From Chloroflexota bacterium (lineage in GTDB: Bacteria > Chloroflexota > Dehalococcoidia > UBA3495), in assembly GCA_002716645.1 (NCBI GenBank), contig PBBR01000009.1, forward strand, positions 38,963 to 63,669: a DNA stretch of 24,707 nt, in the 5' to 3' direction. The notes below the pieces were generated by a model. The model was not told the origin of the DNA. It worked only from the letters and a program-made list of their open reading frames with translations, and did not search any database. Positions 1-7,626 of the stretch are shown here, one piece after another; the stretch's first letter is position 1, and every line of letters begins with the position of its first letter. The translations under genes and the position numbers were made by a program.

Positions 1-196
1 GATGTATTAGTTGTTATGTCACCGACTATCGGATTGATCTGAGCCAGTGCTATACGAAATATTTTTGACACTCTAACTCCACACCAACGCTTATAAAATA
101 CATATTAAACCCTTTGAGCAATAAGTTCACGTAGGGTTACATCATTCCCGATAACAATGGTATGGTACTCCACGAATATACACCCAAAGATGATCT

Positions 197-1489
197 ATGA
201 ATTCCTGGAGAATTAAATTAAGTGACAGATTGCCGTTTTATTATGGATGGGTAATCTTCGCTTCTGCCGTAACAATTGCCTTTTCGTCCAGACCAGTAAT
301 GGCTGTGGCGACGTTATCTGTTTTCGTTGTACCAATGACCGAAAGTTTTGGATGGTCGCGGGGACTATTCTCTGGAGCTATTAGCATGGGAGGTGTATGT
401 GCCATACTGATATCCCCATTTGCCGGTAAGCTAATAGATAAATATGGTTCTGGAATAGTACTAGCATTTGCTTCCACCATCATTGGCATATGTTCTCTTG
501 GAATATCTTTTATTACACAACCTTGGCTATTCTACGCATTATATGTTCCTGGAAGAGCTGTATTCTCAGGACCTCTAGAATTAGGTGCATCTACTGCAGT
601 AAGCAACTGGTTTACCCATAGACGTCCATTCGCACTGGCTGCGCTAGGCGTATTTCACTCAATTGGTCTGGCTGGCTTACCCATTCTGATGCAAATGATA
701 ATAATTGGTTGGAACTGGCGCATCGCATGGGGCACGTTAGGAATATATACTCTGGCAATTGGTGTGTTGCCATCATTTTTATTAATGGCCAGAAGACCCG
801 AGGATATGGGATTTTCTCCAGAATCCAGAGAACGTGGAGAACTAACGTCAAGACTTTCCTCATCTATACCCATAGATGAGCAGGAACAGAGTTTCACAGT
901 ATCACAGGCACTTCACACCAGGGCTTTTTGGATATTGTCTTTGTTTTCCTTCGCTGTTTTCGTTATCCAATCTGGGGTCAGCCTTCATCAGGTACCACAT
1001 TTTATTCATCAAGGTCTACCTGGCTCTGTAGCAGTACTTACGGCTAGTACATTCGCTATTTCCCAGACTGCAGGACAAATATTCAGCGCCACAATGGCTA
1101 GATGGGTCCCCTTGAGAGTATTGTTATGCATCGTAGGACTTGCCGCGGCCCTAGGATCAGCTGGGACTGGTATGAGCACCACATTAGGATGGGGAATAAT
1201 ATCTGCGGCCGTTCTAGGAAGCGCAATAGGTGGCCTACATTTGCTACTAAGATTAACATACGCCGAGTACTACGGACGGTTGCATCTAGGTAGTATTCGA
1301 GGAATTACTATTGGCTCCCAACTATCTGGACAGGTAATCGGGCCAATAGCAGCTGGATCAATGTACGATTTTACTGGCTCATATCAATTACCATTTCTCT
1401 TATTCGCCATCTGTGTACTAGTAAGCTCCGTAGTGGTTCTATCTGCTACTCCTCCTCTAAGTAAGGAAACCGCACCCTCTCCCCATTAG
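197..1489 (+). CDS. MFS transporter, monocarboxylate/oxalate-formate antiporter-like
   Basis: A 430-residue polytopic inner-membrane protein with about 12 hydrophobic segments, the usual size of a major facilitator. The N-terminus carries the FYYGWVIF segment (residues 14-21) typical of the MCT/OFA-type MFS families, and the loop between helices 2 and 3 has a GKLIDKYGSG version of MFS motif A (residues 77-86). A YDFTGSY stretch near residue 380 marks the second-half counterpart. By family it should import or exchange a small organic anion such as a monocarboxylate, but the substrate cannot be read from sequence. The ATG at 197 gives a natural N-terminus; the ribosome binding site is weak. The gene stands alone and converges, with only 11 bases between stop codons, on the methyltransferase gene. 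Family call firm, substrate unknown. Confidence 0.85.
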   Translation: MNSWRIKLSDRLPFYYGWVIFASAVTIAFSSRPVMAVATLSVFVVPMTESFGWSRGLFSGAISMGGVCAILISPFAGKLIDKYGSGIVLAFASTIIGICSLGISFITQPWLFYALYVPGRAVFSGPLELGASTAVSNWFTHRRPFALAALGVFHSIGLAGLPILMQMIIIGWNWRIAWGTLGIYTLAIGVLPSFLLMARRPEDMGFSPESRERGELTSRLSSSIPIDEQEQSFTVSQALHTRAFWILSLFSFAVFVIQSGVSLHQVPHFIHQGLPGSVAVLTASTFAISQTAGQIFSATMARWVPLRVLLCIVGLAAALGSAGTGMSTTLGWGIISAAVLGSAIGGLHLLLRLTYAEYYGRLHLGSIRGITIGSQLSGQVIGPIAAGSMYDFTGSYQLPFLLFAICVLVSSVVVLSATPPLSKETAPSPH

Positions 1490-1500
1490 TAGCGTCCTAC

Positions 1501-2142
1501 TTAATCATTTATGTCGACTTTAGTACCCATTACCACATACAGGGGATCATTAGGAGGGCTATCTTTAGCGTTGGCTAAACCACCTTTTATATCTCCAAAA
1601 CCCCCAGCATAGTCCATGTAACTGGACACCAGATCCAAATGTCCGTTATCGTCCAGACTTCTCCATATACTTACAGCCTTAGTGGGAAACATCCGGTTAG
1701 AAAAACTTACTATAAAGACTCCCCCAGTTTTCAGAATACGATTTATCTCTTTGCATACAGAAACAGGCTGAGTCAAATATTGCACTGAAACAGTTATAAC
1801 GACTGCGTCAAAATATTCATCGTCGAATGGCAAAAGAGGATCCTCATTTACGTTATGAATCACATGTTCGTCTAAATCCGGATTGTCTAACATTTCTTCG
1901 GCGTTCATACCTAAGCCGACCAATCTTCGTTTTAAATGACCGTGCGGCCAATGTGATCTCCAGCTGCTCATAAAATCCAAAACAACAGAATCGGCAGGGA
2001 TAAAATCACGGAACACTGCACTCACTGTTTGGATAGCATTATCGTCAATATGGACTACTTTTCTTGGCTGGGAATAGAAAAATTCGTCATTTGACTCGTC
2101 TTGTCGGCTGAAATACTGCCCTTGGGGCTCTGAAGGCATCAT
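1501..2142 (-). CDS. Class I SAM-dependent methyltransferase, DxMSSW subfamily
   Basis: About 213 residues with a Rossmann-type methyltransferase core (Methyltransf_11-like). The motif I region reads VLDFMSSWRSH (about residues 54-64) in place of the usual glycine-rich LDxGxGxG loop. It is followed by VGLGMNAEEM, the acidic NVNEDPLLPFDD segment, and the post-core ILKTGGVFIVSFSNRMFPTKA. I recall this DxMSSW/GMNAEE pattern as a widespread uncharacterised family in bacteria and phototrophs, so substrate and product are unknown. The open frame extends to a GTG at 2148, but the AGGTG just upstream of the ATG at 2142 favours the latter. It is convergent with the MFS gene and divergent from the carboxymuconolactone-decarboxylase-like gene 126-132 bases away. 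Probably cytoplasmic; no signal peptide or helix seen. Confidence 0.8.
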   Translation of the reverse strand: MMPSEPQGQYFSRQDESNDEFFYSQPRKVVHIDDNAIQTVSAVFRDFIPADSVVLDFMSSWRSHWPHGHLKRRLVGLGMNAEEMLDNPDLDEHVIHNVNEDPLLPFDDEYFDAVVITVSVQYLTQPVSVCKEINRILKTGGVFIVSFSNRMFPTKAVSIWRSLDDNGHLDLVSSYMDYAGGFGDIKGGLANAKDSPPNDPLYVVMGTKVDIND

Positions 2143-2274
2143 ATACACCTATTAGTACAGTTAATTAAGTATTTGCCCTAGTGTACCAAAGAAATTGACC
2201 TTACAAGATGAAATTACTCCAAGTAAGAGATACAATCTCCGAAATACCACTCTACAAAGAAAGAGGAGTTAATA

Positions 2275-2655
2275 ATGTCCACTCAACAAGGGAAAGATTT
2301 TTTAGACAAGACTGCTCAAAATCGTGGATACACCCTGGAAATGCACAAGATAATGGCAATAGCCGACATAGAATGGGCACAAAAATATAACGCTTTTATT
2401 GAAGCAACCTACACCGGGCAACGCACCCTAGACAGAAAAACAAAGGAATTATTGCAGATAGTAGTGGAAGCAGCTCTAAGAGCTGATGTAGAACAGATCC
2501 AAGCTCATGTACGGGTCGCTTTACAAGAGGGGGCTACACCACAAGAAATACTCGAATCCCTTCAAGCAGTAATAGCACCTATGGGTGCACTTGCATTCAG
2601 GAGAGGACTCCAAGCATGGGCTGCCGAGACTGGATTTGAAATCCCTGAAGATTAA
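2275..2655 (+). CDS. Carboxymuconolactone decarboxylase (CMD/AhpD)-family protein
   Basis: A 126-residue cytoplasmic, all-helical protein. The core from TLDRKTKELL (51-60) through IQAHVRVALQEGATPQEILESLQ matches the CMD fold, with the conserved His at about residue 78 in the AHVRxAL helix. The protein contains no cysteine, so it lacks the CxxC pair of the AhpD peroxidase branch and belongs on the PcaC-like, non-redox side. A strong ribosome binding site (AGAGGAG, about 8 bases upstream) fixes the ATG at 2275. By family it could decarboxylate or isomerise a lactone or quinone-like intermediate of aromatic catabolism, but no pca genes lie beside it. The facing FAH-family gene is a loose hint at ring-cleavage chemistry. 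The gene ends in a strong shared terminator. Confidence 0.8.
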   Translation: MSTQQGKDFLDKTAQNRGYTLEMHKIMAIADIEWAQKYNAFIEATYTGQRTLDRKTKELLQIVVEAALRADVEQIQAHVRVALQEGATPQEILESLQAVIAPMGALAFRRGLQAWAAETGFEIPED

Positions 2656-2700
2656 TATAAAGCCGGACCTGTCCAATAAGACAGGTCCGGCTTTATATTA
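2653..2700. terminator. Bidirectional intrinsic terminator between convergent genes
   Basis: A perfect inverted repeat with 21-base arms (2653-2673 and 2680-2700) and a six-base CAATAA loop. The core arm is AAGCCGGACCTGTC, and the outer part is AT-rich, giving A-tract/T-tract flanks on both strands as expected for a terminator working in both directions. The TAA of the upstream plus-strand gene (2653-2655) and the TAA of the minus-strand gene (2698-2700) are the outermost three bases of the two arms. Confidence 0.9.
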
Positions 2701-3483
2701 CTTTTGCCATTGAACTGGATTACTGAGAACCCCTATACCGTCTATAGTGATATCGCACACATCGCCATCTTTCATGTTTTCCTGAGCTCCGTCTGTACCC
2801 ATCCATAATACATCCCCTGGATACAATGTCAGGTACTGACTCATACGGCTTATGAATTGGCGAACACTGAAAATTGCCCCAGACATATTGTATTGATATA
2901 AAACCTTACCATTAAGGCTAATACTCACGTTGCAATTTTCCGGATCAATACCGTCTGTTACTATCCAAGGGCCCATTGGTTTAAAGGTGTCAGTATTCTT
3001 ACCTCTCCACAATGTCCTGTCTCCGTGCTGCCACGTTCGTTCGCTTACATCGTTTCCGATTGTGTACCCAAACACATAATCTAATGCTTCTTCTTCTGTT
3101 ACATGCTTACATTGCTTGCCTATAACGGCAACTAATTCTCCTTCATATTGAAGGACTTCGGTAGCATCAGATGGTACTATAATTGGTTCTCCGTCAGCTG
3201 TTAGAGCATTATTAGCTCTATATCCAACGTCGGCTGCCGGAGGAAAGTGTGGTTCTTCTCCGCGCAGATGAGCAATCTCTGTAACATGTTCCCTAAAATT
3301 AATCCCCGCCGCATAAAACGTCGGAGGAATGACCGGTACTAACAATTTCACGGAATCCAGCGAGTAGCTCTTATCCGTCTTTGTGTAAGTATCAAACGGA
3401 CTCCCTGAAACTTCTACAACTGTATCTCCATCTATGATTCCATAAACTCCGTGACCACCGGAATCAAACCTACACCATTTCAT
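2698..3483 (-). CDS. Fumarylacetoacetate hydrolase (FAH)-family protein
   Basis: A 261-residue cytoplasmic enzyme of the FAH superfamily, which hydrolyses, decarboxylates or isomerises 2-oxo/3-oxo acids using a divalent metal. The domain starts near YAAGINFREHV (58-67), and the metal ligands are visible as YEGELVAVIGK (E114, E116) and GNDVSER (D145). The conserved lysines lie in LWRGKNTDTFKPMGP (K162, K168), with a C-terminal GDVLWMGTDG segment. The ATG at 3483 has GGGGG about six bases upstream; the frame also opens six codons earlier but without a better site. It is divergent from the SDR-like gene and convergent with the CMD-family gene. The exact reaction (fumarylpyruvate hydrolase, 2-hydroxyhepta-2,4-diene-1,7-dioate isomerase and others) cannot be told from sequence. 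Confidence 0.85.
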   Translation of the reverse strand: MKWCRFDSGGHGVYGIIDGDTVVEVSGSPFDTYTKTDKSYSLDSVKLLVPVIPPTFYAAGINFREHVTEIAHLRGEEPHFPPAADVGYRANNALTADGEPIIVPSDATEVLQYEGELVAVIGKQCKHVTEEEALDYVFGYTIGNDVSERTWQHGDRTLWRGKNTDTFKPMGPWIVTDGIDPENCNVSISLNGKVLYQYNMSGAIFSVRQFISRMSQYLTLYPGDVLWMGTDGAQENMKDGDVCDITIDGIGVLSNPVQWQK

Positions 3484-3609
3484 ATAGCCCCCTTTATACA
3501 ACTAGTTGGCCAATTTTTGCATCATCCCGCATTACGGTCAAGATAGACAAAATATCAGTGATACAATTAGTCTCAATCATAAAACTGTGTATATACATGA
3601 CGAGGTTAT

Positions 3610-4377
3610 ATGCGTTTAGAAGGTAAAACTACCATGATTACAGGCGCCAGCCGAAATATTGGCCGGCAAATAGCATTAACATTTGCTAGAGAAGGTTCTG
3701 ACTTAATATTAAACACACGATCTAGCAAGAACGAATTGAATGAAGTAGCTTCCGCATGCGCCGAGTTAGGAGTCAAAACACATATCATATTAGGGGACGT
3801 ATCAGATCCCGATAAATGCTCCGAAATGGTTCAAGAAGGAATTAATTCTCTCGGAAAGATTGATGTATTAGTTAGCAACGTCGCAATCCGTCCTCACAAG
3901 CCAATCTTGGATGTATCGAATGAAGAATGGCAGACGGTTATGCGTACCAACCTCTTTCCTGCTTTTTATTTAATTAAAGCAGTTCTCCCAGATATGCAAA
4001 AAAGAAAGTCCGGCAGCATTATTGCTCTAGGAGGACAAGCTGCAATTACAGGTCGTCCAGAAACCGCATCAGTAACTACTGCGAAACATGGACTGTTAGG
4101 TCTTTTGAGAGCCGTAGCTGCAGAAATGGCTCCGTACAATATTAGAGCTAATATGGTGAATCCAGGATCGACCGACACTCAACGACTAAATCCTGAATGG
4201 TATCCGGAGTTTGAACAACTAGACCGAGGGTCTTCTGAACATCTAAAAGGAATCCCTATGGGAAGACAAGGAACGGTTGATGATATCGCAAACGCTTGTT
4301 TATTCTTTGCAAGCGATGATTCTGCCTATATCACAGGTGATAGGCTCAACGTAGTTGGCGGAAGATACATAGTGTAA
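3610..4377 (+). CDS. Short-chain dehydrogenase/reductase-like protein lacking catalytic Ser/Tyr
   Basis: A 255-residue classical-SDR fold. The cofactor loop TGASRNIG (11-18) replaces the usual TGxxxGIG, GDV (62-64) binds adenine, SNVAI (89-93) stands for NNAG, and the Asn of MRTNL (N114) is kept. At the active site the Lys is present (K159 in TTAKHGL), but the position four residues before it, normally Tyr, is V155, and the position 13 before that, normally Ser, is G142 (ALGGQAA). The C-terminal VNPGSTDT and ITGDRLNVVGG are typical of FabG-like SDRs. It may bind NAD(P)(H) without normal dehydrogenase chemistry, or use an altered mechanism. Start ATG at 3610 has GAGG about five bases upstream. 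Monocistronic by context, divergent from the FAH gene, convergent with the ROK gene. Confidence 0.8.
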   Translation: MRLEGKTTMITGASRNIGRQIALTFAREGSDLILNTRSSKNELNEVASACAELGVKTHIILGDVSDPDKCSEMVQEGINSLGKIDVLVSNVAIRPHKPILDVSNEEWQTVMRTNLFPAFYLIKAVLPDMQKRKSGSIIALGGQAAITGRPETASVTTAKHGLLGLLRAVAAEMAPYNIRANMVNPGSTDTQRLNPEWYPEFEQLDRGSSEHLKGIPMGRQGTVDDIANACLFFASDDSAYITGDRLNVVGGRYIV

Positions 4378-4393
4378 AGCTTAAACATACCAA

Positions 4394-5395
4394 TCAGATA
4401 TCTTGGAGGGATGATTGCACCATCAAAGACGCTCCAATCATCCCTGATGAATCTCCTAGTTGCGCATACATGATTTCAAAGTCCTTGTGTCTTTCACTCA
4501 TTAGTGAATCCGATATTTGAGACTTAAGGTTTCCGAGTAGATTTGTAGTTGATAACCCTCCCGTCACTCCTCCTCCAAGAACCACTAGATCAGGATTGAA
4601 ACTATGAATCAAATCTGATATTCCGCGAGCTAAGTCAGAAATAACTTCGTTGATTATCCTTTCACTGAGACTATCACCCGCACTATAGGCCGTAAAAACA
4701 TCCTGAGAGCTAAGTCTTGTAATATCGATATCGTTTAGTATCGTTGTCTCAGAAAAATTCGATAGAGCATTAACGGTTTTTCTGGCAATCGCTGTACCTG
4801 AGACAAGAGCCTCGAGACATCCTCTACCTCCGCAATTGCACAGATCGGCCGAAGAACTGGCATCAATCTTAATATGACCTATTTCTGCGGCCATACCGTG
4901 CGCACCTAATAAAATATTACCCCGGTCGATCACTCCGCCTCCAACACCTGTGCTTATAGTAAGATAAAGCAGTGTTTTAACGTCTCTCCCAACCTTTCTC
5001 TGGCACAATCCGGCTCCAAGGTGATATTCAGCGAGGGCGGCCAAGGTCGCATCATTCCCAATATGTATCGGGTAAATAAATTTATCCTGCCAGGCTTCAA
5101 TAAGAGAAATACCATTGAGCTCTAGTAAATTTGGAGGGGTGTAAAATATACCTGATTCCACATCTATAGGCCCTGCAACTGCTATTCCTATGCCTAGAAT
5201 GGGTGTTGATTGGCACCATCTGATCGCCTCTAATAATGCCTCTTCTCCTACCCTTAGCATATTCTCAGACCCGGTTCCTTGGGGAGTAGGGACTCGCATA
5301 GTCCACATAAGTTCTCCGGCGTGATTGACTACCGACGTCCTCGCCCAGCTACCTCCCCAGTCCATTGCTACTATTACTCCCGCCTGGCTAGACAT
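4394..5395 (-). CDS. ROK-family sugar kinase (glucokinase-like)
   Basis: A 333-residue cytoplasmic kinase of the ROK family. The first phosphate-binding loop is MDWGGSWART (11-20). The catalytic Asp sits in IHIGNDATLAA (N114-D115), the second phosphate loop is STGVGGG (148-154), and the zinc site is complete: H174 of EIGH plus CNCGGRGCLE (C186, C188, C193). There is no N-terminal helix-turn-helix, so it is a kinase and not a NagC-type repressor. Family members phosphorylate glucose, fructose, N-acetylmannosamine or related sugars; specificity is not evident. The ATG at 5395 has AGAGGAT upstream. It follows the thioredoxin gene by 20 bases on the same strand, so it is probably the last gene of the act-ccm operon, although nothing links it functionally to cytochromes. 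Confidence 0.87.
   Translation of the reverse strand: MSSQAGVIVAMDWGGSWARTSVVNHAGELMWTMRVPTPQGTGSENMLRVGEEALLEAIRWCQSTPILGIGIAVAGPIDVESGIFYTPPNLLELNGISLIEAWQDKFIYPIHIGNDATLAALAEYHLGAGLCQRKVGRDVKTLLYLTISTGVGGGVIDRGNILLGAHGMAAEIGHIKIDASSSADLCNCGGRGCLEALVSGTAIARKTVNALSNFSETTILNDIDITRLSSQDVFTAYSAGDSLSERIINEVISDLARGISDLIHSFNPDLVVLGGGVTGGLSTTNLLGNLKSQISDSLMSERHKDFEIMYAQLGDSSGMIGASLMVQSSLQDI
4407..4445. repeat. Inverted repeat inside the 3' end of the ROK gene, possible SDR terminator
   Basis: An 11-base perfect inverted repeat (arms 4407-4417 and 4435-4445, core GGGATGATTG/CAATCATCCC) with a 17-base loop. It lies about 30 bases downstream of the stop of the SDR-like gene, within the coding end of the convergent ROK gene. 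It could terminate the SDR transcript, but the loop is long and there is no clear T-tract, so this is weak. Confidence 0.35.
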
Positions 5396-5415
5396 GTCAT
5401 ATATCCTCTGCTCTA

Positions 5416-5976
5416 TCAGTACGAGCCCTCAGATAGCAGTTCATCAATAGTGAAACTTAATATCTCTTCGCTAATAGGACCTCGGAACTTTTTCTGAATG
5501 TAGCCATATTGATCAATAAAATATTTCTCAGGCACACCGGCAACCCCATAATTAATCGCTATATTGCCACTAACATCAATTCCATTTGCGTAGGGCACAG
5601 AAAATTCCTCCACGAAGTTTTCCGCGGACGACTCATTATCCCAAATGTTTATTCCTATAAATTCCACATTGTTATTAGAATATGCGTTATAACCATCATT
5701 CAATAAATGAGCTTCATACCTGCACGGTTCACACCAAGAAGCCCAAAAATCAATCAATACAATTTTTCCTTTGAAATCAGCTAAGCTTATATTTCGACCG
5801 TCCATAGTAGTTAGATTGAAATCACTAGCGGCACGTGGTTCGACAGCAACAGCTTTAAAGTCTCGATTTAAGCCAGTTGGCTGACTATATCCTGGCAAAG
5901 AAGCCCAAACTAATAAGCCCAATATACCAATTACTGGCACGCCTACACCGATCATTAACAATATCCGAACCGTCAC
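5416..5976 (-). CDS. Thiol-disulfide oxidoreductase, CcmG/TlpA/ResA-like
   Basis: A 186-residue membrane-anchored thioredoxin-fold protein. Residues 5-27 form an uncleaved N-terminal anchor, and the rest faces outside the cytoplasm. The redox motif is WASWCEPC (C82 and C85) and the cis-proline follows in GVAGVPEKYFID (P149), both classical for the CcmG/ResA branch. The role expected from family and context is reduction of apocytochrome CxxCH cysteines or of CcmH before haem ligation. The start is a GTG at 5976, overlapping the upstream stop by four bases (GTGA), with a strong GGGGAGG ahead of it. That coupling ties it to the ccm genes upstream. It could instead be a general TlpA-type reductase, but the ccm position makes cytochrome maturation the better reading. 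Confidence 0.85.
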   Translation of the reverse strand: MTVRILLMIGVGVPVIGILGLLVWASLPGYSQPTGLNRDFKAVAVEPRAASDFNLTTMDGRNISLADFKGKIVLIDFWASWCEPCRYEAHLLNDGYNAYSNNNVEFIGINIWDNESSAENFVEEFSVPYANGIDVSGNIAINYGVAGVPEKYFIDQYGYIQKKFRGPISEEILSFTIDELLSEGSY

Positions 5977-7193
5977 CTAACCTCCCCACTATCTGTCATT
6001 TGTAAAAGTCGGTTCTTCAATATAAGCCGTTCGCGGTCATACTCACGCTTGCTCAATTGACCTGTCATAGCATTTTCATCAAGTAGGGCTATTTTTTCTA
6101 TAATTTGTTCCCTAGTATCTCCAAAATCACTCGTATTACCAATGATTTTACCTTTAATGCCAACATAGATTGAATAAACTAAAACTAATACCAATACACT
6201 ACCAACACAAATGGGCATAACCCAATACCAAAATGTCGGTTGTAGTACCCTATTCCATAGACTCAGCACTATTCCCATTTGTGGCAAATTATCTATTTCT
6301 ATAGTCAGACCCTGTTTTGGACTGCGAGATCGTACTTCCCAAACAATATAATCAATGCCTTCAATATTAATTTCAGACTCTTCCGTTAGTCCCGTTACTT
6401 TTGGGGGATTTTCGTCCTTCGGGATCAAAATTTGATACAAATTCGCACCTTGAATCAGGTTTTGTTTGACTGTGGCAGTATTTCCCCTGTATGGAAACCT
6501 ATAAGTATACGTCACTGAATGTGATCCCGGAGCAATTGGCGACGTCAAAGCAAATCCTGTACCCATTGGTATGATTTGACCACCTACCAAATCCGATTGT
6601 AAGTCCAGATCTATTGCCCCTTCGGGCAAAGAAAATCTCAAAAAGCTAAACACGCCTTGACCCACGGTATTGAGGTCTGGGATCAAGCTGAAATTACTGG
6701 TGTTAGATAAGCTAACAAACTCAACTGCCTCAATCATCTGATCTTTTTCATTTATATTTGCAATGATTAAGGTATGGGTAGTTACAGAAATAACCGCTAG
6801 GTCTTGAGTAGGTTCGTATATAGTTATTGCAATAGGTTCTAACAAGTCGTCTTCAGCCAACAACACGCTGTAACTCATTCCACCATAATCAACACCTAGC
6901 GCATAGCCCACACCATTATCAAGAACCACATCATCAAATACGAATTTACCGGCCTCATTAGTCAGGGACTCATATGTGGTAACGTCTTGGCCCATATTAT
7001 TGAAGGAATACAAGAAGACCGGAAGACCAGCGTCAATTGCATAATCATTCGTACCATTAACAACTAGCCCGGTAATGACACTCGGACTCTGAGCATATAC
7101 CCGTGCCATGGTGAAAATCCCAATAAGCACGAGACACGACAAACCAACGGAAAAGAACAGCAATGAACGTTTTATACCACTATTACAATGCAT
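5973..7193 (-). CDS. ccm-linked exported membrane protein of unknown function
   Basis: About 406 residues, not a protein I can name. It has a signal peptide or anchor (about residues 10-35, ending VYAQS), then a beta-rich extracytoplasmic part that begins with a carboxypeptidase-regulatory-like segment (TGLVVNGTND to GGMSYSVLL, about 41-112). A second beta-rich stretch follows (about 155-300), then one membrane helix (about 322-345). A basic, helical cytoplasmic tail ends the protein (IIEKIALLDENAMTGQLSKREYDRERL, positions 364-390). The tail resembles the helical hairpin at the N-terminal end of CcmI proteins. No cysteine pair or haem motif is visible in the outer domain. The frame opens at 7226, inside the preceding gene, but the ATG at 7193, eight bases after that gene's stop, gives a cleaner signal sequence. 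Context suggests a role in cytochrome c maturation. Confidence 0.7.
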   Translation of the reverse strand: MHCNSGIKRSLLFFSVGLSCLVLIGIFTMARVYAQSPSVITGLVVNGTNDYAIDAGLPVFLYSFNNMGQDVTTYESLTNEAGKFVFDDVVLDNGVGYALGVDYGGMSYSVLLAEDDLLEPIAITIYEPTQDLAVISVTTHTLIIANINEKDQMIEAVEFVSLSNTSNFSLIPDLNTVGQGVFSFLRFSLPEGAIDLDLQSDLVGGQIIPMGTGFALTSPIAPGSHSVTYTYRFPYRGNTATVKQNLIQGANLYQILIPKDENPPKVTGLTEESEINIEGIDYIVWEVRSRSPKQGLTIEIDNLPQMGIVLSLWNRVLQPTFWYWVMPICVGSVLVLVLVYSIYVGIKGKIIGNTSDFGDTREQIIEKIALLDENAMTGQLSKREYDRERLILKNRLLQMTDSGEVR

Positions 7194-7200
7194 TGTTTCT

Positions 7201-7572
7201 CTAAAAAGACTCCGTTTCACCCACAAGTTTATCGTCAGAATGTTGCAATCTGAGCCGGGCGAGAGCTATTTCATGCTCCACGCCAGTTTCTAATTCACTG
7301 GATCGCTCAGTTTCCATCTGCTGTATACAAGTAGCCGCGTCATTTCGATATTGATCAAGTTCAGTATTGAACGCTTCCTCCGATATGTTTCCCATGCGGT
7401 ATTCCAACTGCAGCGTGCGAATGGACCGAAATATATTATCTAACTCTGAAGTTGAATCAGTAGAGCCAATTAGAGCATCACTAATATTTGGAAAATATCT
7501 GTTTTTGAAGAATGGATATACCACTACTCCTATACAAAACAGTCCTAATAATACAGATAAAAAAACCGCCAT
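7201..7572 (-). CDS. Short CcmI-like membrane protein
   Basis: About 123 residues. One N-terminal membrane helix (MAVFLSVLLGLFCIGVVVYPFF) is followed by a positively charged KNR, which predicts a cytoplasmic C-terminus. That part carries an amphipathic helical hairpin (LDNIFRSIRTLQLEYRMGNISEEAFNTEL) like the N-terminal domain of CcmI/CycH. The periplasmic TPR region of full-length CcmI, which chaperones apocytochrome, is missing. Position directly between ccmF and the ccm-linked membrane protein supports a haem-ligation accessory role. A GTG at 7581 extends the frame three codons, but the AGGCG spacing favours the ATG at 7572. The call rests on the hairpin pattern, length and position, not on a catalytic motif. 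Confidence 0.6.
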   Translation of the reverse strand: MAVFLSVLLGLFCIGVVVYPFFKNRYFPNISDALIGSTDSTSELDNIFRSIRTLQLEYRMGNISEEAFNTELDQYRNDAATCIQQMETERSSELETGVEHEIALARLRLQHSDDKLVGETESF

Positions 7573-7626
7573 AAATATCACGCCTATCCCGATAGCAATG
7601 TGCTAGAAAAATTTAGATCTCATATT

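Noticed and set aside
65..97. TTGACA with TATAAA as promoter for the first MFS gene
   Set aside because: The -35 hexamer is perfect, but the spacing to TATAAA is about 21 bases, too long for a standard promoter; nothing else was found in bases 1-196.
1484..1503. Hairpin AGTAG/CTACT between the convergent MFS and methyltransferase genes
   Set aside because: Only a five-base stem and no T-tract; not a credible terminator.
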